Positions 14,982 through 24,045 of a stretch of DNA of 49,315 bases are shown here, one piece after another. The DNA comes from Pseudoxanthomonas mexicana (GTDB taxonomy: Bacteria; Pseudomonadota; Gammaproteobacteria; Xanthomonadales; Xanthomonadaceae), in NCBI RefSeq assembly GCF_001556105.1, contig NZ_LSIF01000040.1, positions 1-49,315 of the forward strand, in the 5' to 3' direction. Within the stretch, counting starts at the first letter, position 1, and each line of letters opens with the position of its first letter. The translations under genes were made by a program, and so were the position numbers. The notes beneath the pieces were generated by a model. It did not search any database, had not been told where the DNA came from, and saw only the letters and a list, made by a program, of their open reading frames with translations.

Positions 14982-16061
14982 GTGCCCCATTGGATCGACA
15001 CCCCCGCCGCGCTGGACGCGCAGCTGCAACGCCGGCCTGCGCGGATAGGCCTGGACACCGAGTTCGTGCGCGAACGCACGTTCTGGCCGCAACTCGCCCT
15101 GGTGCAGATCGCCATCGATGACGACGTGCTGCTGGTCGACCCGCTGGTTCCCGGCATGACCGATGCGCTGCGGTCGTGGCTGCTGGACACGTCGATCACC
15201 AAGGTCATGCACAGCGCCAGCGAAGACCTGGTGGCCTTCAAGTTCGCCTGCGACGCCCTGCCCTCACCGCTGTTCGATACACAGATCGCGGCCGCGATCG
15301 CCGGCGTGGCCAGCGGCATGGGCTACCAGAAGCTGGTGGAACGCATCACCGGCGTCGCCCTGCCTAAGGGCGAGACGCGTTCGGACTGGCTGCGCCGGCC
15401 CTTGAGCGACGCGCAACTGCACTATGCCGCCGATGACGTGCGCTACCTGTTCGCCGTGCACGACGCCTTGCGGGCGGACCTGATCGCCACCGGTCGCCTC
15501 GCCTGGCTGGAAGAGGATTGCGCCCGCTTCGTCGACAGCGCCACACAGGACGACGGCGAGCGCTGGCCGCACCAGTCCATGCGCAGCGCGCAGTTCCTCG
15601 ATGCCCCTGCACAGCAACGGCTGGTGCAACTGCTGCGCTGGCGCGATGTCCAGGCGCGCAGCAGCGACAAGCCGCGCAGCTGGATCCTGGACAACGAACT
15701 GGCGGTGGCGTTGGCGCGCACGCCGCCGGCTGACAAGACCGCCCTGCTGCGCCTGTTTGATACCCAGCCCAAGGCACCCAGGAAACTGGCCGATGCGATC
15801 TGGCAGGCGCTGACCACGCCGCTGGACGACGCTGCCGACATGCCTGTGGCTCGCGCCGCGTCCGACGCTGACAAGACGCAGCTCAAGCGCCTGCAGGACG
15901 CCGTGTCCGCACGCAGCGCAGAGCTGGGCCTGCCGGACGGCGTGCTGGCCTCACGCCGCTATCTGGAGGCACTGCAGGAGTCCGGCGAATGGCCAGCGGC
16001 CCTCTCGGGCTGGCGCCGTGGTGAACTGGAGCCGGTGCTGGCCCCGATCCTGGGCGCCTGA
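14982..16061 (+). CDS. rnd: Ribonuclease D
   Basis: A 359-residue DEDDy 3'-5' exoribonuclease that trims tRNA precursors. Exo I is GLDTEFVRE (Asp25, Glu27), Exo II lies around HSASEDLVAFK, and Exo III is YAADDVRYL with the DEDDy tyrosine. The C-terminal half carries an HRDC domain (about 205-290), including LVQLLRWRDVQARSSDKPRSWILDN. The start is GTG at 14982, preceded by GCGGAG. A tRNA gene follows 47 bp downstream. Confidence 0.94.
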   Translation: MPHWIDTPAALDAQLQRRPARIGLDTEFVRERTFWPQLALVQIAIDDDVLLVDPLVPGMTDALRSWLLDTSITKVMHSASEDLVAFKFACDALPSPLFDTQIAAAIAGVASGMGYQKLVERITGVALPKGETRSDWLRRPLSDAQLHYAADDVRYLFAVHDALRADLIATGRLAWLEEDCARFVDSATQDDGERWPHQSMRSAQFLDAPAQQRLVQLLRWRDVQARSSDKPRSWILDNELAVALARTPPADKTALLRLFDTQPKAPRKLADAIWQALTTPLDDAADMPVARAASDADKTQLKRLQDAVSARSAELGLPDGVLASRRYLEALQESGEWPAALSGWRRGELEPVLAPILGA

Positions 16062-16108
16062 GGCTTGGCACAGGCGATTCCTGCGGGCTAGAATAATCCC
16101 GCTCTTGT

Positions 16109-16184
16109 GGGGCCATAGCTCAGCTGGGAGAGCGCGTCGTTCGCATCGACGAGGTCAGGAGTTCGATCCTCCTTGGCTCCACCA
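16109..16184 (+). tRNA. tRNA-Ala (anticodon CGC)
   Basis: A 76-nt cloverleaf with encoded CCA (16182-16184). The acceptor stem is GGGGCCA with TGGCTCC (one G-T pair). The D arm is GCTC...GAGC. The anticodon stem CGTCG/CGACG encloses TTCGCAT, giving anticodon CGC, which reads the GCG alanine codon. The T arm is AGGAG TTCGATC CTCCT. Confidence 0.97.
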
Positions 16185-16193
16185 TCCAACACG

Positions 16194-16223
16194 AAAGGCC
16201 AGGCGAATGCCTGGCCTTTTTTT
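16194..16223 (+). terminator. Rho-independent terminator of the tRNA-Ala unit
   Basis: AAAGGCCAGGC (16194-16204) pairs with 16209-16219 over a GAAT loop, and the T run continues to 16223. It begins 10 bases after the tRNA CCA end. Confidence 0.93.
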
Positions 16224-16399
16224 GTTGTCCGGCTCCGCTGTTGGCGACCGTAGCAGGCATCACGCGATGGTCGGAACGACTATCCCTGCCTGATCACCAT
16301 CGACCTCGTTCCCCGCGCCAGGCCCGACCGTCACCGGGGCACGGAACGCATGCAGGTCACGACCTGACCGTTCACGCGGGCCGAACCCGCGGCAGCAGG

Positions 16400-17107
16400 T
16401 CAGACTGCGTCGCGGGCGAGCTCACGCAGTCTGCCTTCGTGCAGTTCCAGCACGCGGTCCAGCTTGCGGGCCAGGCGACGGTCGTGGGTCACCAGGACGA
16501 GACTGGTCTTCTGCGCACGGTTGAGGTCCAGCATCAGGTCGAACACGATGGCGGCGGTCTTTTCGTCCAGGTTGCCGGTAGGCTCGTCACCCAACACGCA
16601 GGCGGGCTGATTGACCAGTGCGCGCGCCACGGCGGCGCGCTGACGTTCACCACCGGACAGTTCACCCGGCTTGTGCGCCAGGCGATGGCCGAGGCCCACG
16701 GCTTCCAGCAGTGCCCTCGCCTTGCCCGATGCATCGTTGGCAGCGGCACCGCCCAGCATCACCGGCATCATGACGTTCTCCAGCGCGGTGAACTCCGGCA
16801 GCAGGTGATGGAACTGATACACGAAGCCGAGCGCCTGGTTGCGCAACTGGCCACGCGCGGCATCCGACAGCGAGGACATCTTCTTCCCGGCGACGTAGAC
16901 CTCGCCCGAGGTCGGCGTATCGAGACCACCCAGCAAATGCAGCAGCGTGCTCTTGCCCGCACCGGACGCACCGACGATGGCGACGGTCTCACCCGGCTGC
17001 ACGTTGAGTTCCAGCCCATCGAAGACCGGCGTCCGCAGCGAGCCTTCTGCGTAGGTCTTGCCCAGCGCCTCGGCGTGGACGACGGCCGACCGGATGACGT
17101 CATTCAT
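16400..17107 (-). CDS. lolD: Lipoprotein-releasing ABC transporter ATPase LolD
   Basis: A 235-residue ABC ATPase. Walker A is GASGAGKST, the Q-loop region is [21 protein letters not shown] (the LolD-type [10 protein letters not shown]), the signature is LSGGERQR, Walker B is [12 protein letters not shown] and the switch is VTHD. With the LolC/E permease it extracts mature lipoproteins from the inner membrane and hands them to LolA. Its start overlaps the permease stop by 8 bp, so translation is probably coupled. The 176 bp between the tRNA terminator and this stop (16224-16399) show no gene. Confidence 0.95.
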   Translation of the reverse strand: MNDVIRSAVVHAEALGKTYAEGSLRTPVFDGLELNVQPGETVAIVGASGAGKSTLLHLLGGLDTPTSGEVYVAGKKMSSLSDAARGQLRNQALGFVYQFHHLLPEFTALENVMMPVMLGGAAANDASGKARALLEAVGLGHRLAHKPGELSGGERQRAAVARALVNQPACVLGDEPTGNLDEKTAAIVFDLMLDLNRAQKTSLVLVTHDRRLARKLDRVLELHEGRLRELARDAV

Positions 17108-18347
17108 AGCGCAGCGCCTCCGCGGGCTGGGTGCGGGCGGCGCGCCACGCGGGATACAGCGTGGCGAGGAAGCTCATCGTCAACGCCACGGCGGCGATCG
17201 TCACGACTTCACTAGCGCTCAGTTCGTAAGGCAGGCCGGTGATGTAGTACACATCGGGCGGCAGCAGCGTCACCTTGAACACCGCCTCGATGGCGGCGAG
17301 GATGTATTCCAGATTGATCGTCAGCAGGATGCCGCCGACCACGCCCAGCACCGTGCCCATCACGCCGATCAGCACGCCCTGCACCATGAACACCTGCATC
17401 ACGCCACGCGGCGTCAGGCCCAGCGTGCGCAGGATGGCGATGTCCGCCTGCTTGTCGGTGACCAGCATCACCTGCGAGTTCACCAGCGAGAACGCGCCCA
17501 TCAGGATGATGAAGGACAGCAGGATGCCCATCACCGTCTTCTCCATCTTCAGCGAGTGGTAGAGATTGGCGTTCTCTCTGGTCCAGTCGCTGATGCGGTA
17601 GGGGCCTTGCAGACGCAGCGCCAGATCGCGTGCCACGTTCCACGATTGGTACATGTCGTGCAGCTTCAGCCGCACGCCCGTGACACCTTCGCCCATCCGC
17701 AGCACGCGCTGCAGGTCGCCCATGTGGACCAGCGCCAGGTTGCGATCCACGTCGTTGTGGCCGACCGCAAAGATGCCGCTGACGGTAAAGCGCTTGATCT
17801 TGGGCATCGCGCCCATCGGCGTGCCCTGGAAATCGCCCGCCGTGACGACCACGCTGTCACCGACGCCGACACGCAGCCAGGCCGCCAGTTCCTGCCCGAG
17901 CAGGATGCGGAACTCGCCCGGCTGCAGCGAATCCAGCTTGCCCTGCTTCATCTTGTCGCCGATCACCGAGACCTTCGGCTCCTCGCCCGGCAGGATGCCG
18001 GTCACCAGCGCCCCCTGCGGATCGGCGTTGCCGGACAGCATGGCCTGCACATGGATGAAAGGCGCGGCGCCGGCGACACGCGGATCGGCCATCGCGATCT
18101 TCGTCGCATGCGGCCAATCCTGCATGGCCTCGCCTGCCCCCATCACGGTGGCGTGCGCGGTGGCCTGCAGCAGGCGGTCGCGGATTTCGCGCTGGAATCC
18201 GCTCATCACCGACAGCGTGGTGATCAGGATCATCACGCCCAGCGCGATACCGACGACCGAGGCCAGCGAGATGAAGGAGATGAAACCATTGCGGCGCTTG
18301 GCGCGGAGATAGCGCAGGCCGATCGCGACAGGAAGGGGTTTGAACAT
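17100..18347 (-). CDS. lolC: Lipoprotein-releasing ABC transporter permease (LolC/LolE family)
   Basis: A 415-residue permease of the FtsX/MacB type. It begins [38 protein letters not shown] (first span). A large periplasmic domain follows (about 45-265, with [14 protein letters not shown] and the LLGQELA motif). Three more spans come near [42 protein letters not shown] and the C-terminal [35 protein letters not shown]. Only one permease gene accompanies lolD here; a second subunit would have to be elsewhere. The frame is open far upstream over ygfX, but the ATG at 18347 is the family start. It follows ygfX by 4 bp. Confidence 0.93.
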   Translation of the reverse strand: MFKPLPVAIGLRYLRAKRRNGFISFISLASVVGIALGVMILITTLSVMSGFQREIRDRLLQATAHATVMGAGEAMQDWPHATKIAMADPRVAGAAPFIHVQAMLSGNADPQGALVTGILPGEEPKVSVIGDKMKQGKLDSLQPGEFRILLGQELAAWLRVGVGDSVVVTAGDFQGTPMGAMPKIKRFTVSGIFAVGHNDVDRNLALVHMGDLQRVLRMGEGVTGVRLKLHDMYQSWNVARDLALRLQGPYRISDWTRENANLYHSLKMEKTVMGILLSFIILMGAFSLVNSQVMLVTDKQADIAILRTLGLTPRGVMQVFMVQGVLIGVMGTVLGVVGGILLTINLEYILAAIEAVFKVTLLPPDVYYITGLPYELSASEVVTIAAVALTMSFLATLYPAWRAARTQPAEALRYE

Positions 18348-18351
18348 GGGC

Positions 18352-18807
18352 CTATGGTGCCCGATCCCTCCGATGCCGCCCAGCGCCCTCGTCGCCCGCA
18401 GCAAGCCGGAGTTCACGCCGCTGCGCTGCAGGCAGCGTATCGGGCCACCAGGCCGCATGCCGCCAGTGCCCGCCTGGCTGCTCGCGCCAGCGCAGGAACG
18501 CCAACGGGCCACGCCAGTGGAGGCGCGTATCGCGCATCGGCGCACCATCGGCGGTCGGCGGGCGGTCATTGCCGGGAAACCAGAACGCAAGGCGGGGTTT
18601 GCGCCCTTCCCGCCTCGCCTGCCACGCGCCGCAGCCCAGTGCGGCGATGGCGATGGGCAAGGCGAATGGACGCGGCATCTCGCTCGCGAGGACGGATATC
18701 GCGCCCAGCACACCTAGCAGGATCAGCAGCGCCTGCAGCAGGCGCGACGGCCGCCACTCAAGCCGGCAATTGACGGATCCGTTCGACCAGCGCGGCGAGT
18801 TCCGCAT
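18352..18807 (-). CDS. ygfX: YgfX-like (CptA) membrane protein, partner of SdhE; start uncertain
   Basis: The recognisable part begins [27 protein letters not shown], with two close membrane spans to about residue 62. A cytosolic part follows ([14 protein letters not shown]...[20 protein letters not shown]) and resembles the tail of E. coli YgfX/CptA. That protein was described both as a toxin acting on cytoskeletal proteins and as a partner of SdhE. Its place directly after sdhE supports the call. The ATG at 18807 would overlap sdhE by 50 bp; between it and the conserved part no other ATG, GTG or TTG fits. Either the overlap is real or a rare start (CTG) is used. Confidence 0.72.
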   Translation of the reverse strand: MRNSPRWSNGSVNCRLEWRPSRLLQALLILLGVLGAISVLASEMPRPFALPIAIAALGCGAWQARREGRKPRLAFWFPGNDRPPTADGAPMRDTRLHWRGPLAFLRWREQPGGHWRHAAWWPDTLPAAQRRELRLAAGDEGAGRHRRDRAP

Positions 18808-19006
18808 CGGGACACTGCTCGTAGCCCATGAACCAGCGCCAGAGCTTATCGTCCTCGCAATCCAGCAGGCGTAGGAAAACCACGCGCTGCGGCTCGGATT
18901 CGGTCGCCCAGCAGCGATCGAGATAGCGACCGAACAACTGGTCCAGTTCGCGCATGCCGCGCCGGCAGTGCCAGCGGACGCGCTTCAGTTCGGGATCGTC
19001 CGTCAT
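18758..19006 (-). CDS. sdhE: FAD assembly factor SdhE
   Basis: An 82-residue protein of the SdhE/SDHAF2 family (YgfY, CptB). It helps attach FAD covalently to SdhA. The RGxxE motif is RGMRE (residues 16-20) in [18 protein letters not shown], and the rest matches: [23 protein letters not shown]. The start overlaps the upstream MAPEG stop (ATGA), so translation is coupled. In E. coli sdhE-ygfX is far from sdhCDAB; here it sits one gene below sdhB. Confidence 0.94.
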   Translation of the reverse strand: MTDDPELKRVRWHCRRGMRELDQLFGRYLDRCWATESEPQRVVFLRLLDCEDDKLWRWFMGYEQCPDAELAALVERIRQLPA

Positions 19007-19434
19007 GCGGTCGCCAGCGCCACGGCCAGCCGTATCCAGAACGCGATCAGCACCAGCGTGCCCAATGCGTAGGCCACGAAGCGGGTCATGACATGGTTCC
19101 AGGTGCAGTGGACCACGCTGTGCACGGCACGCAACGCGACGAAGGCCCATGCCAACGCGAGCGACACGGTATCCGCCACGCCGAGCTGCGCCGCCAGCAG
19201 CACGCCGGCGTAGAACAGCACGGGGAGCTCGAACAGGTTGCGGAAGTTGTCCGACGCACGGGTGTCGACCAGCAGGCGCACCGAATCGGACACGCTGGCG
19301 AGATCCTGCGCATCGATGCGCTTGCGCGCCATTTCGCCGAGCCGCAGCTGGTACAGCCTGGCCCACACGAGGAAGGTCAGGCCGGCCATGGCCACCGCGG
19401 GCCAGAGGATCGCCGTGGCGGGTGCGTCGCTCAT
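19003..19434 (-). CDS. MAPEG family membrane protein
   Basis: A 143-residue protein with four predicted spans: [56 protein letters not shown] and [23 protein letters not shown]. The central [16 protein letters not shown] is the MAPEG (eicosanoid/glutathione metabolism) signature. Bacterial members are of uncertain activity. It lies between sdhB (4 bp) and sdhE (4-bp overlap), an unusual insertion into this operon. It may simply be cotranscribed. Confidence 0.88.
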   Translation of the reverse strand: MSDAPATAILWPAVAMAGLTFLVWARLYQLRLGEMARKRIDAQDLASVSDSVRLLVDTRASDNFRNLFELPVLFYAGVLLAAQLGVADTVSLALAWAFVALRAVHSVVHCTWNHVMTRFVAYALGTLVLIAFWIRLAVALATA

Positions 19435-19438
19435 GCGA

Positions 19439-20221
19439 TCAGGCGCGACGCGCCATCATCAGCTTCTTGATTTCAGCGATCGCCAGCGCCGGATTCAGGC
19501 CCTTCGGACAGGTCCGCGCGCAGTTCATGATGGTGTGGCAGCGGTACAGCTTGAACGGGTCTTCCAGATCGTCCAGGCGCGCACCGGTGTCCTCATCGCG
19601 CGAGTCGATGATCCAGCGGTAGGCCTGCAACAGGATCGCCGGGCCCAGGTAGCGCTCGCCGTTCCACCAATAGCTCGGACAGCTGGTCGAGCAGCACGCG
19701 CACAGGATGCACTCGTACAGGCCATCCAGCTTCTTGCGGTCGTCCGGCGACTGCAGGCGCTCGCGGTCCGGCGGGGCCGGCGTCTGCGTGCGGATCCACG
19801 GCTTGATCGACGCGTACTGCGCGTAGAAGTGGGTCAGGTCCGGCACCAGGTCCTTCACCACGTCCATGTGCGGCAGCGGATAGATCGGCACTTCCGACTT
19901 CTTGCAGTCCTCGATGGCCTTGGTACAGGCCAGCGTATTGGTACCGTCGATGTTCATCGCGCAGGAACCGCAGATGCCTTCACGGCACGAACGGCGGAAC
20001 GTCAGCGTGGGATCGATCTCGTTCTTGATCTTGATCAGCGCGTCCAGGACCATCGGGCCGCACTTGTCGAGGTCGACGTCGTACGTATCGGTGCGCGGAT
20101 TGGCGCCGTCGTCCGGGTTCCAGCGGTACACCTTGAAGGTGCGCACGTTCTTGGCGCCCTTCGCGGGGAAGTGCTTGCCCTTGGTGACGCGCGAGTTCTT
20201 CGGGAGCGAAAATTCGGCCAT
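19439..20221 (-). CDS. sdhB: Succinate dehydrogenase iron-sulphur subunit
   Basis: A 260-residue subunit carrying the electron wire of complex II. The [2Fe-2S] domain has [16 protein letters not shown]. The C-terminal ferredoxin domain has [16 protein letters not shown] and [17 protein letters not shown], which supply the [4Fe-4S] and [3Fe-4S] ligands and the quinone-side Trp. Length is slightly longer than E. coli SdhB (238), with an extended basic N-terminus. It follows sdhA by 18 bp. Confidence 0.96.
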   Translation of the reverse strand: MAEFSLPKNSRVTKGKHFPAKGAKNVRTFKVYRWNPDDGANPRTDTYDVDLDKCGPMVLDALIKIKNEIDPTLTFRRSCREGICGSCAMNIDGTNTLACTKAIEDCKKSEVPIYPLPHMDVVKDLVPDLTHFYAQYASIKPWIRTQTPAPPDRERLQSPDDRKKLDGLYECILCACCSTSCPSYWWNGERYLGPAILLQAYRWIIDSRDEDTGARLDDLEDPFKLYRCHTIMNCARTCPKGLNPALAIAEIKKLMMARRA

Positions 20222-20239
20222 GTGTCAGATCTCCCTGGC

Positions 20240-22030
20240 TCAGTAAACGCGTGGCTTGGGCGGCACTACTTCCACGTCTTTGCTGAGCGTGTACATGTGC
20301 ACAGGGCGGGAATCGAAGCTGCAGGCACCGTCGTCGGCGACGTTCACCAGCGTGTGCTTGTGCCAGTTGACGTCGTCGCGGTCCGGGAAGTCCTCATGCG
20401 CATGCGCGCCGCGGCTCTCGTGGCGCTGTTCGGCCGAGTTGATCGTGGCGACCGCGTTGAGCAGCAGGTTGTGCAGCTCATAGGTCTCGATCAGGTCGGA
20501 GTTCCAGACCAGCGAACGGTCGCTGACCTTGACGTCCTGGAAGCTGGAGAAGATGTCGGCCATCTTGTCGCAGCCTTCCTTCAGCGTCTTGCTGGTGCGG
20601 AAGACGGCAGCATCGGCCTGCATCGTGCGCTGCATGTTGTCGCGGATCACCGAGGTGGGCGTGTCGCCGTTGGCGTTGCGCAGCTTGTCCAGGTGCGACA
20701 GCGCCTTGTCGCAGGCATCGCCCGCCAGCGGCTTGTGCGACGAACCGCTCTTGATCGTCTCGGCGCAGCGGTTGGCCACCGCGCGGCCGAACACCACCAG
20801 GTCGAGCAGCGAGTTGGAACCCAGGCGGTTGGCGCCGTGCACCGACACGCAGGCCGCTTCGCCAATGGCGTACAGGCCGGGCACGACGGCATCCGGGTTG
20901 TCGCCGACCTTGCGCACGACTTCGCCGTGGTAATTGGTCGGAATGCCGCCCATGTTGTAGTGCACGGTCGGAATGACCGGGATCGGCTGCTTGGTCACGT
21001 CCACGCCGGCGAAGATGTGGGCGCTCTCGGCGATGCCGGGCAGCTTCTCGTTGATCACCTCCGGGCCCAGGTGGGTCAGGTCGAGCAGGATGTGGTCCTT
21101 GTGCTCGCCGACGCCGCGGCCTTCGCGGATCTCGATGGTCATCGAACGGCTGACCACGTCGCGCGAGGCAAGGTCCTTGTAGTGCGGCGCGTAACGCTCC
21201 ATGAAGCGCTCGCCGTTGCTGTTGCGCAGGATGCCGCCTTCGCCGCGGACGCCCTCGGTGATCAGGCAGCCGGCACCGTAGATGCCGGTGGGATGGAACT
21301 GCACGAATTCCATGTCCTGCATCGGCAGGCCGGCGCGCATCACCATGCCGCCGCCGTCGCCGGTGCAGGTGTGGGCCGAGGTCGCCGAGAAGTACGCACG
21401 GCCGTAGCCGCCGGTGGCCAGCACCACGCCGTGCGAGCGGAACAGGTGCAGCGTGCCCGTGGCCATGTCCAGCGCCAGCACGCCACGGCAGGCGCCTTCT
21501 TCGTCGAAGATCAGGTCGAGGGCGAAATACTCGACCATGAAGCGCGCATCGTGCGCCAGCGACTGCTGGTACAGCGTGTGCAGCATGGCGTGGCCGGTGC
21601 GGTCGGCCGCGGCGCAGGTGCGCTGGGCCGGCGGACCTTCACCGTACTTGGTGGTCATGCCGCCGAACGGGCGCTGGTAGATCTTGCCTTCCTCGGTGCG
21701 CGAGAACGGCACGCCGTAATGCTCCAGCTCGATGATCGCGGGAATGGCCTCGCGGCACATGTACTCGATCGCGTCCTGGTCGCCCAGCCAGTCCGAGCCC
21801 TTGATGGTGTCGTAGAAGTGGTAGCGCCAGTCGTCTTCGCCCATGTTGGCGAGCGCGGCGGAGATGCCGCCCTGCGCCGCCACGGTGTGCGAGCGCGTCG
21901 GGAAGACCTTGGTCAGGCAGACGGTCTGCAGGCCCTTGGCGGCCAGGCCGAAGGTCGCGCGCAGACCGGCACCGCCGGCACCCACCACGACCATGTCGTA
22001 CTTGTGTTCGGTGATCTTGTAAGCGGACAT
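20240..22030 (-). CDS. sdhA: Succinate dehydrogenase flavoprotein subunit
   Basis: A 596-residue catalytic subunit that oxidises succinate to fumarate. The dinucleotide fold is [17 protein letters not shown] (14-30). The covalent FAD histidine lies in [11 protein letters not shown] (His48). The active-site region is [22 protein letters not shown], and HxxxxGGI ([15 protein letters not shown]) and [17 protein letters not shown] are present. The flavinylation factors are encoded in the same cluster (sdhE and the sdhAF4-like gene). It lies 5 bp after sdhD. Confidence 0.97.
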   Translation of the reverse strand: MSAYKITEHKYDMVVVGAGGAGLRATFGLAAKGLQTVCLTKVFPTRSHTVAAQGGISAALANMGEDDWRYHFYDTIKGSDWLGDQDAIEYMCREAIPAIIELEHYGVPFSRTEEGKIYQRPFGGMTTKYGEGPPAQRTCAAADRTGHAMLHTLYQQSLAHDARFMVEYFALDLIFDEEGACRGVLALDMATGTLHLFRSHGVVLATGGYGRAYFSATSAHTCTGDGGGMVMRAGLPMQDMEFVQFHPTGIYGAGCLITEGVRGEGGILRNSNGERFMERYAPHYKDLASRDVVSRSMTIEIREGRGVGEHKDHILLDLTHLGPEVINEKLPGIAESAHIFAGVDVTKQPIPVIPTVHYNMGGIPTNYHGEVVRKVGDNPDAVVPGLYAIGEAACVSVHGANRLGSNSLLDLVVFGRAVANRCAETIKSGSSHKPLAGDACDKALSHLDKLRNANGDTPTSVIRDNMQRTMQADAAVFRTSKTLKEGCDKMADIFSSFQDVKVSDRSLVWNSDLIETYELHNLLLNAVATINSAEQRHESRGAHAHEDFPDRDDVNWHKHTLVNVADDGACSFDSRPVHMYTLSKDVEVVPPKPRVY

Positions 22031-22035
22031 GATGC

Positions 22036-22419
22036 TCAGTTCCCCAATGCGATGCGGGCTACGGCAAACACGCTCACGAGCGCGCCCAGCACAGCAATGA
22101 ATTTGACGGTGGTCTGCACCGCAAGGGCGAGCAGCGAGTTATGCACGTAGTCTTCCAGCACGACCTGCAGGCCGAGTTGGGCGTGCCAGAACATGGCAAC
22201 CAGGAAGCCGACCAGCAGCACCGCGTTCCAGGGCTTGGCGACCGCGGCGGTCGCGGTGACGTAGTCGGCGCCGATCAGGCTGAGCACGAACACGAGGAAC
22301 CAGATCGTCAAGGCGACCAGCGCGGTGGCGGTCAGGCGCTGGTGCACGAAATGCTCGGTACCGGTCTTGGCCGAGCCGAGACCACGCGCATTCTTGATGG
22401 GGGTACGGAAGTTGCTCAC
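22036..22419 (-). CDS. sdhD: Succinate dehydrogenase membrane anchor subunit SdhD
   Basis: A 127-residue protein with three spans ([63 protein letters not shown]). The haem b ligand region is [17 protein letters not shown]. The start is a GTG at 22419 that overlaps the sdhC stop (GTGA), so translation is coupled. A longer open frame upstream is only the sdhC shadow. Confidence 0.93.
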   Translation of the reverse strand: MSNFRTPIKNARGLGSAKTGTEHFVHQRLTATALVALTIWFLVFVLSLIGADYVTATAAVAKPWNAVLLVGFLVAMFWHAQLGLQVVLEDYVHNSLLALAVQTTVKFIAVLGALVSVFAVARIALGN

Positions 22420-22808
22420 GCGCCACCTCCCAGCAGCACATAGGCCCACACCAGCGCAGTGATGACCAGGCTGGCGATCACCGACAGCCAGCTGCTGCGC
22501 ACGAACGTGGCGATGCGGTAGCCGATGGCGAAGTCCTGCACGATGTGGCGGATGCCGTTGCACAGGTGGTAAGCGAAAGCCCAGGTCCAGCCGAACAGGA
22601 AGACCTGGCCATACCAGGCGCCTGCGTGCGCGGTGAAGCAGTTCCAGGCGTCAGGCCCGATCACCAGCATCAGCAAGCCTGCAGTGATCAGCAAGGCACC
22701 CGCGGCGAGGAAGATGCCGGTGGCGCGATGCAGGATGGACGTCGCCATCTGGATCTGCCAGCGGTAGACCTGCAGGTGGGGGGAAAGCGGACGTTGTGGT
22801 GTCGCCAT
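22416..22808 (-). CDS. sdhC: Succinate dehydrogenase cytochrome b556 subunit SdhC
   Basis: A 130-residue protein starting MATPQRPLSPHLQVYRWQ. It has the family signature SILHRATGIFLAAG, which contributes quinone-site and haem contacts. Later AFAYHLCNGIRHIVQDFA contains the haem ligand His. Three spans are visible. It stands 60 bp downstream of the sdhAF4-like gene. Confidence 0.95.
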   Translation of the reverse strand: MATPQRPLSPHLQVYRWQIQMATSILHRATGIFLAAGALLITAGLLMLVIGPDAWNCFTAHAGAWYGQVFLFGWTWAFAYHLCNGIRHIVQDFAIGYRIATFVRSSWLSVIASLVITALVWAYVLLGGGA

Positions 22809-22868
22809 TCGTTGCGCTCGTTGTCTCGGCTGGGCGGTCAGGACCGCGTTGGCTGTGCTGGGGCCGCG

Positions 22869-23054
22869 TCAGAAATCGATGCAGCGCCCGTTCTTTTCCC
22901 AATCCCCGTAACGCGTGGGCTCAGGCCCGTCGCGGCCGCCGATCTCCTTCTGCACGGCCGTCGTTCCGTCACCTGCGCCCAGTGAAGGCGGCGAGGTTTC
23001 GGGTGGCTGTGTTCCGGGATCGGGGTCGGGGGGCGGGGAAGTTTGACCTATCAT
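22869..23054 (-). CDS. SDHAF4-like (DUF1674) succinate dehydrogenase assembly protein
   Basis: A 61-residue protein. The N-terminal half is Pro-rich and probably disordered (SPPPDPDPGTQPPETSPP). The C-terminus EIGGRDGPEPTRYGDWEKNGRCIDF is the DUF1674/SDHAF4 signature. In mitochondria SDHAF4 binds flavinylated SdhA and promotes its joining to SdhB. The role in bacteria is inferred from that. It heads the leftward sdh cluster, and its start is 39 bp from the proposed ygfZ start on the other strand. Confidence 0.88.
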   Translation of the reverse strand: MIGQTSPPPDPDPGTQPPETSPPSLGAGDGTTAVQKEIGGRDGPEPTRYGDWEKNGRCIDF

Positions 23055-23093
23055 GTGGATCTCGCAACGCACAAAATTTTAATCCTCACCCCC

Positions 23094-23957
23094 TTGGCTG
23101 ACAACCTTTCCCGTACCAGTCCGCCGGTTTTCGCCCTGCCAGACCACGCCCTGGTGGTGCTGGAAGGCCCGGATGCCGTGGCGTTCGCCCAGGCCCAGTT
23201 CGCCAACGACGTCGCCACGCTGGCGCCGGGACGGTGGCAGTGGAATGCGTGGCTGACGCCCAAGGGGCGGGTGATGGCGGTGTTCGCGGTGGCCAAACGG
23301 ACGCAGGACAGTCTCTGGCTGGTGCTACCCGACCATCCTGCCGACACGTTCGTCGAAGCGCTGCGCCGCTTCGTCTTTAGACGAAAGTTGGAGATCGAGG
23401 TGCCGGCCGGCGTCGCCGTCAGTGGCCTATTCGCTCAACCAGCCCATGCACGCGGCGCCGCGCTCGATGACGCCGATGGCGTGCTCGAGTTGGATGTCGG
23501 TGGCGATGGCGGACCACGGACATGGCGTATCGGTCCCGCCGTGGCCGCAGATGCGGCATCGCAGTCGGCATGGCAGGTCGCGGACCTGCGACACGGCCTG
23601 CCCCGCCTGCCGGCTTCGCAGCGCGAACAGTGGACACCCCAGCAACTCGCGCTCGACCGCCTGGCCGCCTACAGCGTCAAGAAAGGCTGCTACCCCGGCC
23701 AGGAAATCGTCGCGCGCACGCATTTCCTCGGCAAGGCGAAGCGCTCGCTGCAATGTTTCTCCGCCGCCGGCGTGATCGCCGACGGCACCCCGGTGCGCGA
23801 AGGTGACCGCGATGTGGGCGAAGTCGCCTGCGCGGCGCCCGATAGCACGGGGAGCGTGATGCTGGCCGTGATGCCGCTGGAGCATGCGGGTCACGATGTA
23901 GTTGCTGATGGCCACCTGCTGACACGGCAGCCTCTGCTGGACGGCCTGCGCCGCTGA
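23094..23957 (+). CDS. ygfZ: Folate-binding Fe-S cluster maintenance protein YgfZ
   Basis: A 287-residue GcvT-like protein carrying the YgfZ motif KGCYPGQEIVAR in SVKKGCYPGQEIVARTHFLGKAKR. Its Cys is essential in E. coli YgfZ. YgfZ uses folate to support [4Fe-4S] enzymes, including MiaB and succinate dehydrogenase. The frame is open from TTG 23043, but that would overlap the sdhAF4-like start. The TTG at 23094 (LADNLSRTSPPVFALPDHALV) matches the usual family N-terminus, although no strong ribosome site is seen. It is divergent from the sdh cluster. Confidence 0.88.
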   Translation: MADNLSRTSPPVFALPDHALVVLEGPDAVAFAQAQFANDVATLAPGRWQWNAWLTPKGRVMAVFAVAKRTQDSLWLVLPDHPADTFVEALRRFVFRRKLEIEVPAGVAVSGLFAQPAHARGAALDDADGVLELDVGGDGGPRTWRIGPAVAADAASQSAWQVADLRHGLPRLPASQREQWTPQQLALDRLAAYSVKKGCYPGQEIVARTHFLGKAKRSLQCFSAAGVIADGTPVREGDRDVGEVACAAPDSTGSVMLAVMPLEHAGHDVVADGHLLTRQPLLDGLRR

Positions 23958-24045
23958 TCCTTTTCCGCGCGTCGATTGATCCACGTCAATGACGCGCGCG
24001 CGCGCAGACCTAGACTGCCCCGATACCCGAGCAGGAGGCATGCGC

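Noticed and set aside
16224..16399. Small gene or RNA between the tRNA terminator and lolD
   Set aside because: No supported start site, family-like peptide or convincing structure was seen in these 176 bases.
19238..22150. A 970-codon rightward ORF opposite sdhB and sdhA
   Set aside because: It is an antisense shadow with low-complexity Val/His/Arg composition. sdhA and sdhB on the other strand are unmistakable.
24040..24042. ATG at 24040 as the ubiM start
   Set aside because: It is one base from AGGAGG, too close for initiation. The in-frame ATG six bases later has normal spacing.
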